Shown here piece after piece: positions 1-11,200 of a stretch of DNA of 64,000 bases. Below the pieces are notes generated by a model. That model was not told the origin of the DNA, ran no database searches, and saw only the letters and a program-made list of their open reading frames with translations. The position numbers were made by a program, and so were the translations under genes. Position 1 is the stretch's first letter. The number at the start of each line of letters is the position of its first letter. Origin of the DNA: Atrina japonica (lineage: Eukaryota > Mollusca > Bivalvia > Pterioida > Pinnidae); contig BROG01000564.1 in assembly GCA_030159075.1 (NCBI GenBank), positions 294,001 to 358,000 on the forward strand, in the 5' to 3' direction.

Positions 1-415
1 AAACTGATGTAAATACATTCATTTTTGTAAAGCCAGAATCTAACGTGTGTACTGGCTTCCCCCTTAACCACCTCAAAGTATAGCCTTGAATTGTTGTGTT
101 ATGTTTGTATATATACATGTATATATCAATTACAATAAATTTGCCAGAATTTCAAAAGAAAAAACACAAGGCCATTTGAAGTCACTGGTGTGAATTCCCT
201 ATCTCTTAGGTCATTGTCCTTGAGTTAATGTCCTATAATGGGCCTATACAGCTAGCCTGTTAATTTATTACAATAAGCTGATCAACATGACATATGTATT
301 GGCTTGGTTTCTCTTTTCCCTTTCACCTGTGTGTTCTTCTGCATATGTTTGAAAGATGGGGAGAAAAATGATATATAAATGCACAATGTTCATATATATA
401 CATTGTATATACATG
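1..415. other. anonymous AT-rich DNA
   Basis: No open frame of note, no inverted repeat and no known repeat family was recognised here. Short TATATACATG-type runs occur near 105-125 and 390-415. Confidence 0.5.
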
Positions 416-417
416 TA

Positions 418-877
418 CAGTCAAACCTGCCTTAAAGGCCACCTGTTTTCAGCAGCCACTTGTCTTCAACAGCCAGTTTCTGTTTCTCCCCCAATCAATT
501 TCACTATATAAACATACCTAAACCAGCAGCTACCTGTCTAATGCGGCCAACGGCCAGTGATATACAGGACAAAATGCTTGGTCACACTGTTTTTAGCAGC
601 CATTTTTTAGGGTGGTTGATCGCATGATCTATTTTTAGAAAACCCGTAAACAGGTTAGCTGGGCAGCACTGTAATGTACATGACTTTGACACCTGATCAT
701 CTTAACATCAAACTATCATGTATTGGTATATAAATATACATGTATTGCTATACACTGCAGAATGGACACCAATTTTCTTGTGTTTTTTTTTTTGTCAACT
801 TGGAACCAGAGGCCACCTGTCTTATGCAGACACTTTTTAAACTTCCCTTAAGTGGCTGCTAAAAACGGGTTTGACTG
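418..877. mobile_element. TA-flanked MITE with CAGTCAAACC ends
   Basis: The left end reads CAGTCAAACCTGCC and the right end is its near reverse complement (GGGTTTGACTG). Both are bordered by TA, the target duplication typical of Tc1/mariner-type elements. There is no coding capacity, so it is non-autonomous. The second half is repeated in opposite orientation at 29194-30111, which supports the boundaries. Motifs such as GGCCACCTG recur in other MITEs of this window (8712, 10939, 42587, 46682), suggesting one extended family. Confidence 0.7.
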
Positions 878-925
878 TAAATATAAATACAAAGCACTAA
901 AATCACCAACATTAAATGTCATTAT

Positions 926-1112
926 ATATAGTGGAATCTCGTTATGCCAAAATTGGATTAGTCAAAATTCCAGTTATATCAAAGTTGAACAACCAGTCTC
1001 GATTTAGATTGATAGATAAATAAAGGTTAATTAAATTTCGGTTATCTCAAATTAGAGGGATATCTCAAAGAAATAGGGGTGGTCCTATGAATTTCAAGAT
1101 AACAAGACTATA
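926..1112. mobile_element. degenerate MITE, 'GGAATCTCGTTAT' family
   Basis: The left end ATATAGTGGAATCTCGTTAT and the right end (read on the minus strand ATATAGTCTTGTTATCTTG) form imperfect terminal inverted repeats. A second, partial member lies at 48519-48600. No coding capacity. Confidence 0.45.
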
Positions 1113-1127
1113 TTGTTTAATATTTAC

Positions 1128-1307
1128 AAATAAGCTTTGAACTGAATTTTTTATTTTATGTATGAGAAAAACACCAAATTTTGACCTGTGCACTTTGCAT
1201 AACCCTGCGTAGCAGATTATTCTAAAAAGTGCGCCAGTCAAAATTTGGTGTATTTCTCATACACATTTATGTACACTGAAAATAAAATTCAGTTCATTGC
1301 TTATAAC
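1128..1307. mobile_element. foldback (long inverted repeat) element
   Basis: Two arms of about 60 nt are near-perfect reverse complements: ATAAGC..GAACTGAATT..ATGAGAAA.ACACCAAATTTTGAC on the left, and its complement on the right. They enclose a ~45-nt centre. Nothing is coded. This is a MITE-like hairpin; a paralogous copy was not found in the window. Confidence 0.65.
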
Positions 1308-1309
1308 AA

Positions 1310-2420
1310 AATTTCAATTATGAGAATTAAATCAAAGTACATGTACTTAAACTACAAAATTTATTTTCATTGTCAAGGGATAATGCTTTAAATGTTGGCA
1401 ACATCACTTGCATATACGAATATACTAAGTACAATGTACAGCCAGTGTGTAACTACACATATGTAGGTTACAGTCCAACATCAATTTCTCACATGTAAGC
1501 CAGCACCAGTTTTTACAGGCTAATTTTGTGTGAAATTAAAAGTACAATTCCGGAAAGTTGAATTGGAAATTATTCCTATGGTCGAAGAGACTGGATATTG
1601 ATCATTTGTATTAAAAAAAAGGGAATATACGGACGATTAGTGATGATTTGGTGTAAATGAAAATTTAAAAACTGTTTTGTGCACATTTTTTACAATTTGC
1701 TATGTGTTCATTATTACGTCACTGCAGCGACAATGTAAGTGATGTAATGTTACTGTCCCGGTGGTGGGTGTGGCTTACTCACAAAAATGAATTTATGGTA
1801 TTTACACCCAACTTTTCAGCTCGTGAAATTTCTTGAAATTGAAAAAAAGATGTATATATATACATGTATACATATGTACATGTACATGTATATAGATTGT
1901 TGCATTTATTTAAGCACTGAACTGCTGCCAGTTGGCATTCATAAGGCTATGAATGCCGATGAATGCAGACTGAACGCAGTTCAATGCTTCTATCTACCTA
2001 TATCCAATTACATTGTATTCTTTTGTTACTTAATAACTGGAATTCAAATTTGCCGTTCATCCGTTCAAGTACATACAATTCATGTAACAGCCAATAGCCT
2101 TTCACCTTTCCATTTATGCACGAATAATTATTCAATCTGATGACGTCACAATACTCAACACCTTGGCCATTCCTCAGAAAAACATTGAAAATGCATTGTG
2201 ACATCAAAAAATTTAACTAACTTTTGCAAAAATGTGTTGCAGTTGGTATTTATGAGATGATGAACGGCAATTTTCATATAATGGTTATTTAGTGTCACTG
2301 TCACCAGATGGTAAATACATATACAAACCCGGAAAATACCTTAAGCTTAATGAAATTGATGTCTTCCTTCTAACAAGTAAATAGACAATGCTGTAATTAG
2401 TTTAAAAGAAATATAACTTA
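1310..2420. other. anonymous intergenic or intronic DNA
   Basis: AT-rich, with a TATATACATGTA-type simple run near 1850-1890. The short open frames (for example 1787-2140) are low-complexity and lack codon bias or recognisable motifs. No gene is supported. Confidence 0.5.
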
Positions 2421-2421
2421 C

Positions 2422-2513
2422 CCTTCATTAAGGTGTTTGAAATCAATGTCAATCAGATGTTTGTAAGTGGATATGAATAACTGGATGAACTCTTTGAACT
2501 TATTTAAATCATT
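2422..2513 (-). CDS. candidate internal exon, unknown protein
   Basis: On the minus strand a pyrimidine-rich tract and TTTTCAG acceptor precede 92 nt that are open in only one frame (start phase 0, end phase 2), followed by a consensus donor GTAAGT. The peptide is amphipathic: it begins NDLNKFKEFIQLF, then STYKHLIDIDFKHLNEG. I recognise no family. Both splice sites are strong, but no exon in a compatible phase could be joined to it, so it may belong to a minus-strand gene extending outside or be chance. Confidence 0.3.
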
Positions 2514-2519
2514 CTGAAA

Positions 2520-3380
2520 ATAAAAAAAAAAACATCAGCTACATGTATGTGTTATCAGCAATAGTTTATCAATAATATAGCTGCAAAATGTAATCTGCTG
2601 CTTTTTGACTTCATGTAGTTGAGAAAAGTAACAGCTTCTGTTAACCACCTCCCCCAAATTCACAAAGATTACAAAGTTCCACGGAAACTGGCAAATATTG
2701 CTGAATATATATATTGACCACAATCAACTTTATCCTACATGAGCCAGCGGCTGAGAAAAAGGACCTTATGACATATCCAATGAAAGGCAAAAAGACAAGG
2801 AATTCTGTCTGACATACCGATTTTGACCCATTAAGCACCAAGGGCGCTACAAAAATCAGGAAAAAGGGGTGGGCGTTTAATGAGACCAATTAATAGTCAA
2901 ACTGACACAAAAGAGTTAATTTTTTGGAAGGCACTTGTAAAGTTGGTGTAGTTATTACCGAGGACAGTCATCAACATAATTCTGTTGCTGGGGCTACAGA
3001 TAAACTGTTACTTATGGTTTTTCAGGTCCACATCTCCTTGTTAACCAGCTACAAAAGATTCTCGATTGTATGTAAAAAAGGGGAGGGGCACTTATAAGAA
3101 CATAGGCGCTTAATAGGTCGAATACGGTATTATATCTAATTTTGTAGAATTTAATGTATTCAGTTTTCTTTACAATTAAATGTATAGTCTGTTGGAAGTA
3201 GAGTATAAAGTCTAAAATAAAGTTCATGTACAAAATATACATATTTACTATATGGCCATATTTGCCCCAATATAAACCCCGAACCCTGGCTCCCAGGGTC
3301 ATAAATTTCAGAATTTCAGTAGAACGCTTTATCCTCTTTCTAGCCTTGTATTCAGTTTTTATCCTTGATGTGCCAGGGTA
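2520..3380. other. anonymous DNA
   Basis: No repeat family or exon with good splice sites was recognised. The minus-strand open frames around 2535-3395 are not supported by motifs or codon usage. Confidence 0.4.
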
Positions 3381-3389
3381 AAGAAGATT

Positions 3390-3610
3390 TTTCAAGTTTG
3401 GGCAATTTCATCAGTTTCAGTCCCACCCAAAAGACCCAGGGGTACCAGGATAAAAAAATTAACAATTTTAATTCCACTTACCCTAAATAAAGCTCCTTAC
3501 AAAATTTGAACATGATTGGCAAAATAGTATAAAGACATTAAAAAACGGACGGCATGCTATGGACAAAGACCGATGGCATAAAGTGACCAGAGTAGCCTAA
3601 AGACAGCGAT
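3390..3610. repeat. degenerate dispersed repeat (weak)
   Basis: Contains phrases (AAAACGGACGG, GACAAAGACCGATGGCATAA) that resemble the end of the ~1 kb CTCACCTGA-type dispersed repeat seen at 7244-8226. Too diverged for firm boundaries. Confidence 0.25.
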
Positions 3611-3691
3611 TTATACATCTCTTTTTGCTTCATCGGGATACACATGTACAAATGTATGCAGTGTTGTTCAAACACATTAAAAATACATTAC

Positions 3692-4007
3692 CTGATGTCA
3701 ATCTCACAAGAGCTACTGATTATCTTCACTTTAAGATTACATAATTAAAAAAATATCTTGGAGATACAATTTCTCACTTTAAACTTGAAAAAAAAATAAA
3801 ACTACTTCAATTGATGGTTTGGGATTAGTTGTTGAATAAGGAAAATTACATAAGAAAGAAACCATTACTTTTGTAAAATGCATAAAAACTTTTAAGGTTG
3901 TCTGCTTGTGGAAAATTACTGAATGTTTAAGACACACTCTACTTACATCAAATATCTGCATACCTTATGTCAAGGAAGTTGTAGATATAGCCATGTGCTG
4001 ATATTTT
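3692..4007 (-). CDS. two weak candidate exons on the minus strand
   Basis: At 4007-3964 an acceptor (TTTACTTAG) precedes 44 nt reading KISAHGYIYNFLDI, ending at a GTATGC donor. Near 3735-3692 a short segment ending ..SSSCEIDI is followed by a GTAATG donor. With the 24-nt version of the second segment the phases agree (2-2). Neither joins in phase to the exon at 2422-2513. No family recognised; the short lengths make chance a serious alternative. Confidence 0.2.
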
Positions 4008-4127
4008 CTAAGTAAAATTACTGCTGTATAGTATTAGCTCTACAGCTGATGATATTTACTTTTTACACAGATTATATTTCTCAATCAAACCAGCAACTAA
4101 ACTGGTCAATTTCCCCATTATAAATTT

Positions 4128-4548
4128 AATGTACCCAGGAAACTACCGTCAACCCTGCATAAGTAAACTGGCAAACTTTCCCACATTATAATGTACCCAG
4201 GAAACTACCATCAGCTCTCCACTAGTAAACTGACAAACTTCTCCATTGTAATGTGCCCAAAAAACTACCATCAGCTCTACACTAGTAAACTGACAAACTT
4301 CTCCATTATAATGTACCCAGAACACTACCATCAGCTCTCCACTAGTAAACTGGCAAAATTCCCCTTTATAATTTACCCAAGAAACTACCATCAGCTCTCC
4401 ACTAGTTAACTGACAAAATTCCCCATTATAATTTACCCAGGAAACTACCATCAGCTCTCCACTAGTTAACTGACAAAATTCCCCATTATAATTTACCCAG
4501 GAAACTACCATCAGCTCACCACTAGTTAACTGGCAAAATCCCCCATTG
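4128..4548. repeat. 60-bp minisatellite derived from a SINE tail
   Basis: About seven copies of a ~60-bp unit (TAATGTACCCAGGAAACTACC...CACTAGTAAACTG.CAAA). Read on the minus strand, GTTTGCCAGTTTACT... followed by CTGGGTAC matches the 3' half of SINE family B (compare 60490-60545 and 52760-52800). The period is a multiple of three, which produces long spurious open frames on both strands. Confidence 0.8.
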
Positions 4549-4689
4549 TGAAATGTGTCTGTACCAGTACTAACCTGAACAAGAACCAGTAACTTAATGT
4601 AACCAGCTACACATAGTACTGCTTCTGTTCCAGTGCAGCTTAATCCCACAATGACACGGTAAGAGATGTGGTTAACCCCACACAAACTT

Positions 4690-5487
4690 GAGATATGGTC
4701 AATCCAATAGAAACTTGAGGTGATAGACATGAGTAAGCCAATAGAGACCTGAGGTGAGAGATATGGGTAAGCCAATAGAGACTTGAGGTGAGAGACATGA
4801 GTAAGCCAATAGAGACTTGAGGTGAGAGATATGGGTAAGCCAATAGAGACTTGAGGTGAGAGATATGGGTAAGCCATGAGGGACTTGAGGTGAGAGATAT
4901 GAGAAGAAAATGGAGACTTGAGGTGAGAGATATGGGAAGCCAATAGAAACTTGAGGTGAGAGATATGGGTAAGCCAATAGAAACTTGAGGTGAGAGATAT
5001 GGGTAAGCCAATAGAGACTTGAGGTGTGAATTTTGGGTAAGCCCATAGAGACTTGAGATGAGAGATTGGTAAGCCAATAGAGACTTGAGGTGAGAGATAT
5101 GGGTATCCCAATAGAGACTTAAGATGAGAGATATGGGTAAGCCAATGGAGACTTAATGTGAGAGATATGGGTAACCAAGAGACTTGAAGTCAGAGATATG
5201 GGAAGCCAATAGAGAGTTGAGGTGAGAGATATGGGTAAGCCAATAGACACTTAAGGTGAGAGATATGGGTAACCAACAGACTTGAAGTGAGAGATATGGG
5301 TAAGTCAATAGAGACTTAAGGTGAGAGATATGGGTAAGCCAATAGACACTTAAGGTGAGAGATATGGGTAACAATAGTCTTGAAGTGAGAGATATGGGTA
5401 CGCTAATAGAGACTTGAAGTGAGAGATATGGGTAAGCCAATAGAGACTTGAGGTGAGAGATATGGGTAACCAATAGAGACTTGAGGT
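4690..5487. repeat. 33-bp minisatellite, about 24 copies
   Basis: Tandem copies of a unit like AAGCCAATAGAGACTTGAGG followed by TGAGAGATATGGGT. Copies vary by point changes and small indels. The 33-nt period gives minus-strand open frames of up to 320 codons rich in Ser/Leu/Tyr; these are repeat artefacts. The AGGTGAGAGA core resembles the SINE-B anticodon-arm segment read on the minus strand, so it may share an origin with the adjacent 60-bp array. Confidence 0.85.
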
Positions 5488-5499
5488 CATCATAATCCA

Positions 5500-5784
5500 A
5501 ACCAAGATATACATGAGTCACCATGGTGACATAATCACATACACGATAGAATTGATATGTACATTTAGAATTGACATGACATTGTACATGTAAACAAACA
5601 TAAATATATAAATATAGAGAAGTAGGTATATTAATTGTTTTATCCTGTTAGACCAGAAATGTTGCACATCAGTTGCTGAATATACCTCAGCTGTATACAT
5701 GTAGGCAGTAGTTAAGTATAGATTTGTTTTGTTTGTTTATTTTATTTTAATGCAATGATCAACAATTTTTTCAGTTACGAAATG
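5500..5784. other. anonymous AT-rich DNA
   Basis: No recognisable repeat or coding segment. Confidence 0.4.
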
Positions 5785-5965
5785 AAAGCCAGTTCGAAGT
5801 GGTGGAAAAGAGAACATTGTAGTACAATATACCCAGGAAAAGACATCCGACTGTCCACATGTAAACTGACAAACTTTCCCACAAAAAACGGCTTAGCTTA
5901 ACTGGTTCCAGTGGGACAAAAAGTGGGTAGAAGTAGTAAACTTTGTGAAATAAATAGCGATGCCC
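5785..5965 (-). mobile_element. SINE family B fragment
   Basis: Minus-strand reading gives the central and 3' segments of the SINE-B family (GTCCCACTGGAACC..GTTTGTCAGTTTAC..). The tRNA-like head is missing or decayed. Confidence 0.5.
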
Positions 5966-6085
5966 TCACCACTCAACCACAGAAACTTTGAGAAATAAAT
6001 AGCGATGCCCTCACTACTCAACCACAGAGGCTCCTTAAAGTTGATCATATCAAGGGCATAAGCAATTTGTGCTGGCCCACAGATG

Positions 6086-6350
6086 CTCACACACACTGGA
6101 CTTTTGTGTTTTGATACAGTCCCTTTCATATACAATTTAGGATAGTAGCTGCTCACACACACTGGACTTTTGTGTTTTGATACAGTCCCTTTCATATACA
6201 ATTTAGGATAGTAGCTGCTCACACACACTGGACTTTTGTGTTTTGATACAGTCCCTTTCATATACAATTTAGGATAGTAGTTGCTCACACACACTGGACT
6301 TTTGTGTTTTGATACAGTCCTTTTCATATACAATTTAGCATGGCACACAT
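6086..6350. repeat. 66-bp tandem repeat, four copies
   Basis: Four nearly identical copies of a 66-bp unit containing CACACACTGGACTTTTGTG and TTTCATATACAATTTAG. High identity implies recent expansion. Its period explains the 155-codon minus-strand open frame, which I do not regard as a gene. Confidence 0.85.
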
Positions 6351-6446
6351 TGACAGGCATTTATTCCCAGAAATAGATACCAAATTCCTGAAGTTCAATC
6401 TGCAAGCACCTGTGTATAGTTCGGGTTCCACGTGAAACTTATTTAT

Positions 6447-6536
6447 TTAAATCATTCACCCCTAACACATTTGGACTGCTCAAAGTCATTTAATTACAGA
6501 CAAGTCCATTGTTTTTCAGGGGTTGATGAGTTAAGA
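6447..6536. mobile_element. ~90-bp micro-MITE, copy 1
   Basis: Short element with inverted ends: CATTCACCCCTAA on the left and CAGGGGTTGATGAGTTAA on the right. Other copies are at 45048-45140, 45985-46073 and, inverted, 49321-49413. Far too small to code; presumably mobilised in trans. Confidence 0.55.
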
Positions 6537-7127
6537 GAAAGTGGACACATGCATGTATGAAGTGTCAGAATTACTCTGCTATCTACGTTTATATAAAATC
6601 CCCAAAACAGAGGTAGCGGTACATGTGTGACCTTTACCTAAAAGATGCTGCATAGCAAATTTGAAGAAAATTTGCTGAATAATTTTTGGGAACAGTTTGA
6701 AATGTTTTTAAAGTTATGGATTATGCATGCCAGCAAAACAAAAGATGGTGAGGAATTGTGATAAATATTTTGGTCATGTAACATACTCAAGTGAACTTAA
6801 AAGTGATAAAGTGAAAGTCACGATTTTTTTTCATGAATACTGAAACCTATAAACCATGTCAAAGAAGACAACAGCTAGTCACCTGGGTTTTACAGTCTGT
6901 AATTACATGTACCAGTAAGAAAAAGTGTTTTCTAAAATATTTGACATTTATAATCTTATCCAAAATAACAACATCAATAATGAATATGTACATGTTGTAG
7001 GTGATGACGGGTTTGTTTTAGCTACATGTACATACATGTATAATGTAGCAGAGATATGGTTAAATATATCCTATTACTGGAAGACATATTTCAGTTTTGT
7101 TTGTAAAAAGACATTTGTAATAGTAAT

Positions 7128-8254
7128 TGACCTATCAAGAAAGGTCTCACAGGACACCATTTGGCAGACTTTTTCCTTTTGGCACAATTAAATGACCCGT
7201 CAAACATTTCTGTGATTATGACATTACAATCGAATGATGTAAACAAGAGGCCTATGGGCCACATCGCTCACCTGAACCGTGTTGGTATCTTACAAATATG
7301 GGAATCTCAAATTTACAAATTATTTTAACATTCCTTAGGAGTAGAGGAGACTTAAAAATGAATGAAAATGACAAAGCTGGGAAAGATGTCAAAAACATGT
7401 CAAAAATTAGTTTTCCAATTTATTAAAAAAACAGGAAATTGAATCATGCATCCATAAAAATCACTCAGATGCAATTAGTTTTTTAATCCATGCAGCAGTT
7501 CTGGAGAAGATTTTTAAAGTGGGGTGCCCCCCAGGCCTCTTTTGCCCCATGCTGGATCCACCCCTAAGTTGATCTGGCCGAAATTTAAAAAAAATTGTAG
7601 AGGACCTTGTGTACTTACTTCCTATAAAGTTTCATCAAAATCCTTTGAGCAGTTTTGGAGAAGAAGTCGAAAATGTGGAAAATCACAACCCCCCCCACTT
7701 CATTTTTGCAGTGTTAAAAAAATTCATAAAAACAAACAATTAAATTTCGGCAAAATTCTTTCAGGAAAGCATTTATCTACAAAACTACAGGTAAACACAT
7801 AAAATAAATGCAACATAATGAATAATAGGGGAGAAAGTCTAAAAAGAAGTCAAAAATGTGTCAAAAATTTATTTTCCGATTTCATTGAAATTAACAAACT
7901 TGAATCACACATCTATGTAGATCACTCAAATACAGTTAGTTTTTCAATTATGCAGTGGTTCTGCAGGAAAATTTTTTTAAAGAGGGGTACCCCCTGGGGC
8001 CTCTTTTGCCCCACCCTGGATCCACCCATGGGCCGATCGAGCCAAAATGAACAAAATTGGTAGAGGACCTTGAGTACTTGCTTTTTATAAAGTTTAATCA
8101 AAATCCTTTCTGTGGTTTGGGAGGAAAAGTCAAAAAATGTGAAAAGTTTACCGACAGACGGACAGACAGATGGACATTAAAGGCGATCAGAAAAGCTCAC
8201 TTGAACTTTCAGTTCAGATGAGCTTAAAGTGAGACATTTGGCGACAGGTCAATT
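7128..8254. mobile_element. MITE interrupted by a nested repeat
   Basis: Outer element with inverted ends TAATTGACCTATC (left) and GACAGGTCAATTA (right). Its interior (GGACACCATTTGGCA..GACCCGTCAAAC..GTGATTATGACAT) matches 40775-40930, where it is uninterrupted. Here it is split at about 7243 by the ~980-bp repeat listed separately. Confidence 0.55.
7244..8226 (+). repeat. ~980-bp dispersed repeat with an internal duplication
   Basis: Begins CAAGAGGCCTATGGGCCACA then TCGCTCACCTGA and ends near AAGCTCACTTGAAC..CAGATGAGCTT. An internal unit of about 470 bp is present twice (around 7345-7690 and 7830-8145), each with GGCCTCTTTTGCCCCA followed by TGGATCCACCC. A deleted, inverted member is at 28562-29099. 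Open frames here lack protein motifs. Class unknown: terminal CTCACCTGA/TCAGGTGAG suggests weak terminal inverted repeats. Confidence 0.65.
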
Positions 8255-8295
8255 AGCTAGTATGCAATAGAAACCAGTATATGGAAAATAATTTC

Positions 8296-8661
8296 AGTGG
8301 AGCCTCACTATTAAGACCACCTAATTGACTGACTGAAAGTGGTCTGATTAGTGAGGTGTTATGCACAGTGGAACCTTGGTATTAAGACAGACACCTAATG
8401 GGACTGACTCAGAAAAGTGAACCTTCAGTTCTGATTTGTGAGGTGTCAATTACAGTATGGAAAACCTTGTTATTCAGTGGAGACCACCTAAATTACTGAC
8501 TGAAAGTGGTCTGATTTGTGAGGTGTTACAGTGGAACCCTGTTATTAAGACCACCTAAATGCCTGACTGAAAGTGGTCTGATTAGGGAGGTGTTACATTG
8601 GAACCATGCTATTAAGGCCACCTAACTGACTGACAGAAAGTGGTCTGATTAAGGAGGTGTA
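8296..8661. repeat. ~80-bp tandem array, five diverged copies
   Basis: Units contain CAGTGGAACC, TTAAGACCACCTAA, and GAAAGTGGTCTGATTAG. These are the end and interior sequences of the CAGTGGAACCTC MITE at 42587-42756, so the array looks like a MITE that became tandemly repeated. Confidence 0.7.
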
Positions 8662-8711
8662 ACATATACTCATGACATAATATCAAATCATCAAATATAT
8701 ATATATATATA

Positions 8712-8898
8712 CATTAAAACCTGCAATAGCAGCCACCTCTATGTAAGTATTACCTGTTTATAAAGGCCACTTTTTTCAAGTCCCTAGACTACACACTTCA
8801 ACTACATTTGTAAATTGAACCTATGTATAAGGGTCACTTGCACATCAAGGTCAATATTTTCTGGTCCCTTGGGTGGCCCCTATATACAGGTTTCATTG
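8712..8898. mobile_element. TA-flanked MITE (CATTAAAACCTG ends)
   Basis: Ends TACATTAAAACCTG and CAGGTTTCATTGTA are inverted repeats bordered by TA. A sister copy with the same interior (GGTCAATATTTTCTGGTCCC) is at 10939-11115. Non-coding, Tc1/mariner-type. Confidence 0.7.
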
Positions 8899-8923
8899 TA
8901 TGTATATATATATAGGTTATATA

Positions 8924-8928
<5 letters not shown>

Positions 8929-8994
<66 letters not shown>
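8929..8994. repeat. (AT)n microsatellite
   Basis: About 33 uninterrupted AT dinucleotides. It gives rise to poly-Tyr/Ile open frames that are not genes. Confidence 0.95.
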
Positions 8995-8996
<2 letters not shown>

Positions 8997-9019
8997 TTGT
9001 ATTTTATATTTTATATAAA

Positions 9020-10440
9020 TCAATATCATCATCCGTTGGGTTTATTATTTATTATCAAAATTTAAAAGCCACCTGACCTATACACTAATATATATTAGTA
9101 CTATATACAATTTAAAGACCACTATACCAGGAATGAAAATTCCACCACCTGTTGGTAAAATTGGCATAAAGAAAATTAATTAGGTAAAGGTACAGGTGTA
9201 TATATCTGTATGTACATGTAGCCATGAACTGTTAATGACATATTTTGTATTGATTGCAACAGTTAATATTTCATATATAAATTTGATATTGTAAACAATA
9301 AAAAGTCTGCATATACAGGAACATGTAGATAGGGATAGATTACAAAGCAAGTATTGCGCAATAAAACATCAATGATCTATCTAGTCTGTTTACATGTATG
9401 TCACCATTAAGACACGCTCATGTAACAAAGACAGATGTGACTTAATAGTTAGTACATAAAAACTTTATTTATTTTACAAAGATTTTAACAAACAACATTA
9501 ATGCAACTTATATGAATGGCTCTCGTTGGCTTTTCAGGTTTGATGTTAGTGTGAGGGGTGTTTACTGAGGGAGGATTGATGAGGGGGGGGGTATTTATTC
9601 TTTCATAATTTTTTCACTCAGCAAGAGACATGAAGTGCAAAAAAATTCGACCTGAGGACTTAACCTATGAACCTAAGCTAAGTTCAATGTTACAAAGACA
9701 GACACTACAAGTACATTGCATTTGTAGGGACCCTCGATTTAGGGACCTCATCTGAGAGACCTGTGGCTTTCACTTTGTGAGCAATTGTAAAAGAAGTGAC
9801 AACTTAACTTCAAGAAGCTGAGAAACTTTTTATAGCATTTTGAAAGACATGAAAGAGGACGGACAAGGTGACACAGAAGATCACCTACTTTGGCAATGCA
9901 TGTATAATAATACATCAATCATCAACCAGTTTCTCCATGTACATTGACATGTCATAACTCTTTCACATTTTTTATCAATTAACTTGATTTTTTCTTTGAA
10001 GTATATCTTTATTGTTCCCCTGGTACTGCAATGTCTGCATGTGATACTATAAATAGGATTGCAGTGTGATGTCGAAGCACTACAATTATCTCCCTTTCTG
10101 TATTTTGACTTTCCAACTAAAGACAACAACATACATGTATATACCCCAGATACATGACAATCACACACACAGTGGAACCTGTCTTAAGAGACCACCTTGA
10201 CACTGAAAAACTTACGTGTCCGATCTGGTGATAGCCATATGACCGTCTGTTACATTGTATTTATAAGCAATGAATACTTGGCACAGTTTACTGACCACTA
10301 ACATAGTTATTGCCATACACTTATCAAACTCCTGCATGCCATGTAATTGTAAATAAGATAAAGTTACAAAATGTAGCACCTTACACTGTAACTAGTCATT
10401 TTCTATAGTTCATAATATTCCAGACATTAGAGCTACAGGA
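9020..10440. other. anonymous DNA with a MITE scrap
   Basis: No gene recognised. A run of eight G's lies near 9585. At 10170-10200 a CAGTGGAACCTGTCTTAAGA-type fragment of the MITE family is present. The minus-strand frame at 9881-10168 shows no motif. Confidence 0.45.
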
Positions 10441-10451
10441 TAAAACTATTT

Positions 10452-10452
10452 T

Positions 10453-10503
<51 letters not shown>
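10452..10503. repeat. (TC)n microsatellite
   Basis: Imperfect CT dinucleotide run, followed by pyrimidine-rich DNA to about 10600. Confidence 0.9.
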
Positions 10504-10506
<3 letters not shown>

Positions 10507-10707
10507 GTTCTTCATTTTTGTGACCATGTACATGTATTCTCTTTTCTTTTCTCTTTTTCTATCTATTCTTTATCTCTCTCTTTTTTCTTGCTTCCTTTAT
10601 GTAAAGAAAACTTTATTACCAATACTGAATCATATACATGTATCTATGGTACATTATCTTGTGTTTTTATCAAGTATTAAATAACTCTACCATGAACTAA
10701 GCAGAAT

Positions 10708-10879
10708 AGATCCTTTCATGATGACTGCAGTCCTGTAACTTTGTGTGGTAAAATGATACATTCCCGGAAAATGACTTCAAGAATTAATCAGTTACTTTAA
10801 CAACGTCCTTGATTTTGCGGGTATCTGTATCATTTTGCCACTCAAAGTCACAGGACCACAGATACAGTGAAAGGGTCTA
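10708..10879. mobile_element. foldback MITE, copy 1
   Basis: Inverted ends AGATCCTTT.. and ..AAAGGGTCT flanked by TA. Inner arms (GTCCTGTAACTTTG.GTGG and complement) enclose a ~75-nt centre. A sister copy lies 320 bp downstream at 11201-11385. Confidence 0.7.
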
Positions 10880-10938
10880 TAAATAGCAAAAAGAAATATA
10901 ATTTTGCACATTTATTTATTTTTATTCAAATACATGTA

Positions 10939-11115
10939 CAGTAAAAACTGCAAAAGTGACCACCTCTACATAGGGATCACCTGTTTATAAAGGCCAGTTT
11001 TTTAGTCCCTTGACTGCATACCTCAACTAAATTGAACCTGTGTATAAGGGTCACCTGCATATAAATGTCAATATTTTCTGGTCCCTTGGCTGGCCCCTAT
11101 ATATAAGCTTCACTG
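10939..11115. mobile_element. TA-flanked MITE (CAGTAAAAACTG ends)
   Basis: Terminal CAGTAAAAACTG and CTTCACTG form imperfect inverted repeats bordered by TA. The interior closely matches the element at 8712-8898. Confidence 0.7.
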
Positions 11116-11200
11116 TATTTTGAAAATATATATATATATATTTCTTTTTTTGAATATATGAAAATATACAAAACTTTCCTGAATGAACTTTTTATTGTAT

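Noticed and set aside
4690..5487. CRISPR-like array of regular repeats
   Set aside because: Units are contiguous 33-bp tandem copies without distinct spacers, in a eukaryotic context.
4149..5524. Long open frames (up to 320 codons) on the minus strand
   Set aside because: They are produced by 60-bp and 33-bp tandem units whose length is a multiple of three; several frames and both strands are open at once, with no start context or non-repeat domain.
5893..6360. 155-codon minus-strand frame with four identical repeats
   Set aside because: Caused by a 66-bp tandem repeat; the flanking residues show no coding signal.
8815..9076. Open frames with poly-Tyr/Ile
   Set aside because: Translation of an (AT)n microsatellite.
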